DNA of 64,000 nucleotides. Source: Corynebacterium sp. MSK008. GTDB taxonomy: Bacteria; Actinomycetota; Actinomycetes; Mycobacteriales; Mycobacteriaceae. The stretch is taken from contig NZ_JASPJX010000001.1 of assembly GCF_030232585.1 (NCBI RefSeq), positions 186,001 to 250,000 on the forward strand, in the 5' to 3' direction. Below, in pieces: positions 59,181 through 64,000 of this stretch (within the stretch, counting starts at the first letter, position 1; each line of letters opens with the position of its first letter). The notes below the pieces were generated by a model. It saw only the letters and a list, made by a program, of their open reading frames with translations. It searched no databases and was not told the DNA's origin. Position numbers and translations under genes: made by a program.

Positions 59181-59906
59181 GTGACTGACCTCAATCCCAG
59201 CCGCACAGGTTTCAAGCGAGTGATGCTGAAGTTGGGCGGTGAAATGTTCGGCGGAGGCAAGGTCGGCATCGACCCGGATGTGGTCGAGTCCGTCGCCCGC
59301 CAGATCGCAGACGTGGCACGCGCAGGCACCGAGGTCGCCGTGGTCATCGGCGGCGGCAATTTCTTCCGCGGCGCCGAGCTGCAGCAGCGCGGCATGGACC
59401 GCGCCCGCTCCGACTACATGGGCATGCTGGGCACGGTGATGAACTGCCTGGCGCTGCAGGACTTCCTGCAGCAGATGGGCGTGGACTGCCGCGTGCAAAC
59501 CTCCATCAACATGGCCCAGATCGCCGAGCCGTACCTGCCGCTGCGCGCCGCCCGCCACCTGGAGAAGGGCCGCGTGGTCATCTTCGGCGCCGGCATGGGC
59601 ATGCCGTACTTCTCCACGGACACCACCGCCGCCCAACGCGCGCTCGAGATCGGTTGCGAGGTGCTGCTGATGGCCAAGGGCGTCGACGGCGTGTACGACT
59701 CCGACCCGCGCGAGAACCCGGACGCGAAGCTGTACTCCGAGATCTCCCCGCGCGAGGTCATCGAAAACGGACTGAAAGTCGCCGACGCCACCGCGTTCAG
59801 CCTCTGCATGGACAACAACATGCCCATTTTGGTGTTCAACCTGCTGGAGGAGGGCAACATCGCCCGCGCCGTGTCCGGCGAGCAGGTGGGCACGCTGGTG
59901 GCCTAA
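59181..59906 (+). CDS. pyrH: uridylate kinase
   Basis: A 241-residue hexameric UMP kinase of the amino acid kinase fold, making UDP for nucleotide and cell wall precursors. Motifs are [65 protein letters not shown] and [18 protein letters not shown]. The start is GTG 59181, with AAAGGAG about 10 bases upstream. The usual next gene is frr; here an amidase on the opposite strand lies between, overlapping the pyrH stop by 4 bases. Confidence 0.96.
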   Translation: MTDLNPSRTGFKRVMLKLGGEMFGGGKVGIDPDVVESVARQIADVARAGTEVAVVIGGGNFFRGAELQQRGMDRARSDYMGMLGTVMNCLALQDFLQQMGVDCRVQTSINMAQIAEPYLPLRAARHLEKGRVVIFGAGMGMPYFSTDTTAAQRALEIGCEVLLMAKGVDGVYDSDPRENPDAKLYSEISPREVIENGLKVADATAFSLCMDNNMPILVFNLLEEGNIARAVSGEQVGTLVA

Positions 59907-60985
59907 GCGCGCAACAGCTCGGCGTGCGCCGCCAAGCCGAGCAACTCCGGGCCGCTAAGTGTCAGGCTGCCCAGATGCACCCCCGCAAGAGCGATTGCGG
60001 GGGTGCGCAGCATATTGAACACCGAACACCACGGCGACCACTCGGTCTGCGCGTGGAAGCTATCCTCGGGAGACAGCGCGGGGAAGTAGCCGAGCGGGGG
60101 CGGATCGAACGCGATGGTGGGGCAGAGCACCACATCCACGCCCCACTGCGCCGCAAGCAGCGCGGGCAGCTCGCGCGTGTGCGCTTTCGCCGCGGCGATC
60201 TGCTCTGGCCGCAGGCGGTGCGCTTCCTCCTTCAGCCACGCGATGTAGCCGCTGTCCAGCGGGTCAACATTCTTGAACGAGCGCGTGATTGTGGTGCTGA
60301 AGTGCGCGTACGTTTCGCGCGACTCGGCGTACGGGGAAATCTCCACCACATCGTGGGCGCGTCCAAGGGCAGCAGCAAGCTTCTCGACGTCAGCTCCGCG
60401 CCCCTCCGACACCTCAGGGTCCGCGAACACGCCCCGGGTGAGCACACCGATGCGCAGCCTTCTTGCTGCGGGTGGTGTCCAACCGGTGAGCGTGAACAGA
60501 TCCGCGACGTCGCGGGTGAAAAACCCGTGGGCGGACAGCTCGTGGCTAGCAAGCTTCAGCCCCACCACCCCGCAGGCCGCGGCCGGCACGCGGATCGAGC
60601 CGCCGGCGTCGGTGCCGTGGGCGGCGCGCACCGTGCCGTCCGCCACCACGACTGCGGCGCCCGCGGAGGAGCCGCCGGGGGTGCAGCCGGGGAAGGCGGG
60701 CGATTCTAGCACGGCCACGCCGGGGCGCTCCGCGTAGCAGGTGGCGCCGAGCTCGGAAGTCAGGGTTTTGGCGTGGACGCGCGCTCCGGCGTCGATAAGC
60801 ATCTGCGCGAACGGATCCGTCTCCCGCGCGATGTAGGTGCGGGCGGGGTTGCCGTGCGTGGTGGGCATGCCTGCGACATCGGTGCCGTCTTTGATCGGGA
60901 CGCTCCAGCCAGAAAGACGCCCGCCGGGCGGGCCCGTGAGCGCAGCGCCAGGCGGCGCGACGAACGTGAAGGCTGGGTGCGGCAT
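59903..60985 (-). CDS. amidase signature family protein
   Basis: A 360-residue hydrolase. The Ser-cisSer-Lys triad of amidase-signature enzymes is visible: Lys32 in VPIKDGTD, the cis-Ser in GGSSAGAAV and the nucleophile in [16 protein letters not shown]. It is shorter than typical members (about 450) because the N-terminal helices are missing, yet the frame is intact and begins just before the core. ATG 60985 is 6 bases after TAGACT (60992-60997). It interrupts the common pyrH-frr neighbourhood on the opposite strand, which may point to an insertion in this lineage. Substrate unknown. Confidence 0.88.
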   Translation of the reverse strand: MPHPAFTFVAPPGAALTGPPGGRLSGWSVPIKDGTDVAGMPTTHGNPARTYIARETDPFAQMLIDAGARVHAKTLTSELGATCYAERPGVAVLESPAFPGCTPGGSSAGAAVVVADGTVRAAHGTDAGGSIRVPAAACGVVGLKLASHELSAHGFFTRDVADLFTLTGWTPPAARRLRIGVLTRGVFADPEVSEGRGADVEKLAAALGRAHDVVEISPYAESRETYAHFSTTITRSFKNVDPLDSGYIAWLKEEAHRLRPEQIAAAKAHTRELPALLAAQWGVDVVLCPTIAFDPPPLGYFPALSPEDSFHAQTEWSPWCSVFNMLRTPAIALAGVHLGSLTLSGPELLGLAAHAELLRA

Positions 60986-60991
60986 GGCGAC

Positions 60992-60997
60992 AGTCTA
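60992..60997 (-). promoter_or_regulatory. -10-like hexamer of the amidase gene
   Basis: TAGACT on the minus strand ends 6 bases before the ATG at 60985. Confidence 0.4.
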
Positions 60998-61062
60998 GGC
61001 ACGCGGCAAGCGCTGGTAAGTTAAGGGGGACGCAAACCCGAGAAACGATAGGGGTAAGAACC

Positions 61063-61620
61063 ATGATTGATGACGTTTTGCTGGACGCCGAAGAGCGCAT
61101 GACCGCCTCCGTTGAACACACCCGAAACGAGCTGGCCACCATCCGCACCGGCCGCGCCAACCCGGCGATGTTCAACGGCGTGATGGCGGACTTCTACGGC
61201 GCGCCCACCCCGATCAACCAGATGGCCACCATCTCGGTGCCGGAGCCGCGCATGCTTTTGATCAAGCCGTACGACATGTCCACCATGGGCGAGATTGAAA
61301 ACGCCATCCGCAACTCCGACCTCGGCGTGAACCCGACCGACGACGGCCAGGTCATCCGCGTGACCATCCCGCAGCTGACTGAGGAGCGCCGCAAGGAGCT
61401 GGTCAAGCAGGCCAAGCAGAAGGGCGAGGACGGCAAGATCGCCATCCGCAACGTGCGCCGTCAGGGCATGGAAGCGCTGAAGAAGATTCAGAAGGACGGC
61501 GACGCAGGCGAGGACGAGGTGCAGACCGCAGAAAAGGCGCTGGACAAGACCACCCAGGGCTACGTCGGGCAGATCGACGAGATCGTGCAGCGCAAGGAAA
61601 ACGAGCTGCTGGAGGTCTAA
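61063..61620 (+). CDS. frr: ribosome recycling factor
   Basis: A 185-residue protein that, with EF-G, splits ribosomes after termination. It has the family's three-helix and beta domains: [61 protein letters not shown] and [34 protein letters not shown]. Length is exact for Frr. ATG 61063 has AGGGGT about 9 bases upstream. cdsA starts 6 bases after its stop. Confidence 0.97.
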   Translation: MIDDVLLDAEERMTASVEHTRNELATIRTGRANPAMFNGVMADFYGAPTPINQMATISVPEPRMLLIKPYDMSTMGEIENAIRNSDLGVNPTDDGQVIRVTIPQLTEERRKELVKQAKQKGEDGKIAIRNVRRQGMEALKKIQKDGDAGEDEVQTAEKALDKTTQGYVGQIDEIVQRKENELLEV

Positions 61621-61626
61621 GCCGAC

Positions 61627-62577
61627 GTGTCGAAGGCGCAGACGGAAACCACCGAGATGGGTGCGGCCGTGAGCGATGCTCCGGAGGCACCTGAGGCCAC
61701 CCCGAGCCGCTGGCCCAGCCGCGCCCCGAAGCCGAAGAACAAGGCGGGGCGCAACCTGCCGGCGGCGATCGCGACCGGCGTGGTGCTCGGCGCGCTGGTG
61801 ATCGCGGCGGTGTGGATCGGGCCGGTTGCCTGGTACCCGCTGGTCGCCGTCGCCGTGGCGCTGGCCATGTGGGAGGTGATGACGCGCCTGCGCGAGGCCG
61901 GCTACGTCCAGCCGCGCACGCTGATGATCATCTTGGGCCAGGCCATGCTCTGGCTGTCCGTGCCATACGGCACTACTGGCCTAGTGGCTGGATTCGCCTT
62001 CACAGTGCTGGTGGTGATGTTCTGGGGCATGTTCCACCAGGGCAGGCACCACCAGCCCGAGAACTACCTGCGGGACACCGCAGTTGCGATTTTCGTGCTC
62101 GCGTGGATCCCGCTGTTCGGCACATTCGCGGCCATGATTTCCCGGATCACCGAGGCCGGGGTTGACGGCTCCGCCTACATCGTGGCGTTCATGCTGTGCG
62201 TCGTGGCCAACGATGTCGGCGGATACGCCGCGGGAGTGATGTTCGGCTCCCACCCGATGGCCCCGGCGGTCAGCCCGAACAAGTCCTGGGAAGGCTTCGC
62301 CGGATCCATGACCGCGGGCATCATCACCGGCGTGCTGGTGGTGACCTTCCTCATCCACGGCCCGTGGTGGATGGGCATCGTGCTCGGCATCGCCCTGGTT
62401 ATTTGCGCGACCATGGGCGATTTGGTGGAAAGCCAGTTCAAACGCGAGCTGGGCATCAAGGACATGTCGGACCTGCTGCCGGGCCACGGCGGCATCATGG
62501 ACCGCCTCGACGGCATGCTGCCCGCCGCGGCGGCGACGTACATCCTGCTCACCACCATCGCGCTGATGAACGGTTAG
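61627..62577 (+). CDS. cdsA: phosphatidate cytidylyltransferase
   Basis: A 316-residue membrane enzyme making CDP-diacylglycerol, precursor of phosphatidylglycerol, cardiolipin and phosphatidylinositol. A hydrophilic N-terminal tail of about 45 residues is followed by about eight membrane helices. The family signatures are SPNKSWEGFAGSMTAG and the terminal KRELGIKDMSDLLPGHGGIM, then DRLDGM with the metal-binding acidic residues. The start is GTG 61627; a slightly later start is possible because the first 40 residues are low complexity. Probably co-transcribed with frr. Confidence 0.94.
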   Translation: MSKAQTETTEMGAAVSDAPEAPEATPSRWPSRAPKPKNKAGRNLPAAIATGVVLGALVIAAVWIGPVAWYPLVAVAVALAMWEVMTRLREAGYVQPRTLMIILGQAMLWLSVPYGTTGLVAGFAFTVLVVMFWGMFHQGRHHQPENYLRDTAVAIFVLAWIPLFGTFAAMISRITEAGVDGSAYIVAFMLCVVANDVGGYAAGVMFGSHPMAPAVSPNKSWEGFAGSMTAGIITGVLVVTFLIHGPWWMGIVLGIALVICATMGDLVESQFKRELGIKDMSDLLPGHGGIMDRLDGMLPAAAATYILLTTIALMNG

Positions 62578-62643
62578 CCGGCCGGTTCTCAGCCCGCGCC
62601 AGACTCGAAATTCGCGGCGCGACGTGCCAAGATGGGGCGCACT

Positions 62644-63747
62644 ATGAGCGATTTCCCCCAGATCCAGCTGCTCGCGCCGAAGCGCGGCATGCCGCCGAAG
62701 CACTTCGCGGACTTGAGCAAAGACGAGCGCATCGACGCGCTCAAGGAACTCGGCCTGCCCAAGTTCCGCGCCGACCAGATCGCGCGCCACTACTACGGCA
62801 AGTTCGAAGCTGACCCGTTGACCATGACGGACCTGCCGGAGGCACAGCGCCAAACTGTCAAGGACGCGCTGTTTCCCACGCTTTTGGCGCCGGTGCGCAC
62901 GGTAGAGACCGATGAGGGCGACACGACGAAGACGCTGTGGCGGCTTCACGACGGCACCCTGCTGGAATCCGTCCTCATGCGCTACCCGGGCCGCGCCACC
63001 CTGTGCATCTCCTCGCAGGCCGGTTGCGGCATGGCCTGCCCGTTCTGCGCCACCGGCCAGGGCGGGCTGGACCGCAACCTGTCCGTGGCAGAGATCGTCG
63101 ACCAGGTCCGCGCGGCCGCGGCGATGATGGCCGCGGAGGGCTCGCGCCTGTCCAACATCGTGTTCATGGGCATGGGGGAGCCGTTGGCCAACTACAAGCG
63201 CGTTGTGGAGGCGGTGCGCCAGATCACGCAGCCGTCCCCGGACGGCTTTGGCATCTCCCAACGCAACGTCACCGTCTCCACGGTGGGGCTTGCCCCGCAG
63301 ATCCGCATGCTCGCGGACGAGGGGCTGTCCTGCACCCTGGCGGTGAGCCTGCACACGCCTGACGACGAGCTCCGCGACGAACTCGTCCCCGTCAACAACC
63401 GCTTCGCAGTGTCCGAAGTACTGGACGCCGCCCGCTACTATGCGGACGAGACCGGCCGCCGCGTGTCCATCGAGTACGCCCTGATCCGCGACATGAACGA
63501 CCACGACTGGCGCGCGGACCTGCTGGGAAAGAAGCTGCACTCGGCGCTGGGATCGCGCGTGCACGTCAACGTGATCCCGCTCAACCCCACCCCGGGCTCG
63601 AAGTGGGACGCCTCGCCGAAGGCCCGCCAGGACGAGTTCGTCCGCCGCGTGGCCGCCCAGGGCGTGCCGTGTACAGTGCGCGACACCAAGGGCCAGGAAA
63701 TCGCAGCCGCCTGCGGCCAGCTCGCCGCCGACGAGGACGCCAGCTAG
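62644..63747 (+). CDS. rlmN: dual-specificity RNA methyltransferase RlmN
   Basis: A 367-residue radical SAM enzyme that methylates C2 of A2503 in 23S rRNA and A37 of some tRNAs. The iron-sulphur motif is [14 protein letters not shown]. Others are [35 protein letters not shown], the [18 protein letters not shown] stretch and [13 protein letters not shown], with a conserved C-terminal cysteine in [17 protein letters not shown] 62644 (MSDFPQ) fits the known start. A dispersed inverted-repeat element follows 44 bases after its stop. Confidence 0.96.
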   Translation: MSDFPQIQLLAPKRGMPPKHFADLSKDERIDALKELGLPKFRADQIARHYYGKFEADPLTMTDLPEAQRQTVKDALFPTLLAPVRTVETDEGDTTKTLWRLHDGTLLESVLMRYPGRATLCISSQAGCGMACPFCATGQGGLDRNLSVAEIVDQVRAAAAMMAAEGSRLSNIVFMGMGEPLANYKRVVEAVRQITQPSPDGFGISQRNVTVSTVGLAPQIRMLADEGLSCTLAVSLHTPDDELRDELVPVNNRFAVSEVLDAARYYADETGRRVSIEYALIRDMNDHDWRADLLGKKLHSALGSRVHVNVIPLNPTPGSKWDASPKARQDEFVRRVAAQGVPCTVRDTKGQEIAAACGQLAADEDAS

Positions 63748-63790
63748 CCGCTTAGCTTCTGCCGAGCTTACAACCCTCCCGAGCACGCCT

Positions 63791-63871
63791 CCGCGCACAG
63801 ACCCCCAGTACAGGACCCCTAGTATGCCCAAAATAGGGCCATACTAGGGGTCTCTTGCTCTGGGTCTGCGG
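63791..63871. repeat. nested inverted-repeat element, copy B
   Basis: The inner arms GACCCCTAGTATGCCC (63814-63829) and GGGCCATACTAGGGGTC (63836-63852) pair with one extra base. The outer arms CCGCGCACAGACCC (63791-63804) and GGGTCTGCGG (63862-63871) pair partly. The inner arms are nearly the same as those of copy A, 23 kb away. Confidence 0.8.
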
Positions 63872-63932
63872 ATTCGGGCCAAGGCGGAAAGGGGAGGTGG
63901 CGAGTGGGGTGCAAGGCGAGCAAACGGGCACG

Positions 63933-63960
63933 AAAAAACCGCCAGCGGCGGGGCTGGCGG
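63933..63960 (-). terminator. intrinsic terminator of a minus-strand gene
   Basis: Read on the minus strand, CCGCCAGC (63960-63953) and GCTGGCGG (63946-63939) form a perfect 8-bp stem followed by six T. It lies 20 bases beyond the stop of the partial gene at the right edge. Confidence 0.8.
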
Positions 63961-63980
63961 TGACGGTGCCGTCGAGAAGC

Positions 63981-64000
63981 TTAGATGCGCTCGTGCTTGC
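63981..64000 (-). CDS. C-terminal end of a minus-strand gene (five codons)
   Basis: The last bases of the window read, on the minus strand, Lys-His-Glu-Arg-Ile-stop (TAA at 63983-63981), directly followed by a good intrinsic terminator on the same strand. Too short to identify. Confidence 0.45.

Overview
The window is a contiguous, gene-dense piece of a high-GC actinobacterial chromosome, almost certainly a Corynebacterium. This rests on gene order and family membership, not on a database search. Blocks such as TIGR02234-trpC-like-lgt-pyk, acyP-smc-ftsY-ffh, rpsP-rimM-trmD, rplS-lepB-rnhB-DUF2469-yraN-comM-dprA-xerC and rpsB-tsf-pyrH-frr-cdsA-rlmN are typical of the genus. No tRNA, rRNA, insertion sequence, prophage or CRISPR array was recognised.

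Layout. 1-5.4 kb: glycogen debranching (glgX), a TetR regulator, a lipoprotein, a membrane protein and a YbjN-like protein. 5.4-14.8 kb: an eroded histidine locus (MFS protein, a HisH-like protein without its catalytic cysteine, an inositol-monophosphatase-type phosphatase), a TrpC-like protein with altered active-site positions, lgt, pyk and a UvrA paralogue. 14.8-15.4 kb: a gene-free convergent gap holding ten copies of a 16-bp palindrome, most spaced exactly 34 bp apart. 15.4-26.7 kb: folate genes (pabAB, pabC), a GNAT, glycogen phosphorylase, an M20 aminoacylase resembling AgaA, a DUF4921 protein, glycerate kinase and glutamate dehydrogenase. 26.7-32.1 kb: sepIVA-yceD-rnc-mutM, a flavin reductase, an alanine symporter and acyP. 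32.1-33.4 kb: a toxin-antitoxin-SecB-like chaperone module, toxin frameshifted at a six-base homopolymer, inserted between acyP and smc. 33.4-45.9 kb: chromosome segregation and the SRP pathway (smc, ftsY, ffh), an acyltransferase, and ribosome/tRNA maturation genes. 46-56.7 kb: a Dcu-type transporter, tex, rplS, signal peptidase, RNase HII, natural-transformation-type genes (comM, dprA), xerC and an M23 peptidase. 56.7-64 kb: the translation/lipid cluster rpsB-tsf-pyrH-frr-cdsA-rlmN with an amidase inserted.

Structure beyond genes. Besides the 34-bp array there are at least six dispersed intergenic elements of about 70-90 bp built as nested inverted repeats. Their outer arms differ between copies but still pair. 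A pair of consensus DnaA boxes in perfect inversion lies upstream of rpsB. At about 22 genes a -10-like hexamer (TANNNT) ends only 6-9 bases before the start codon, which points to widespread leaderless transcription and helped to choose starts.

Likely biology: glgX and glgP serve glycogen turnover, and the lost his genes suggest histidine dependence. The AgaA-like aminoacylase would fit a host-associated species. These are inferences from sequence alone.
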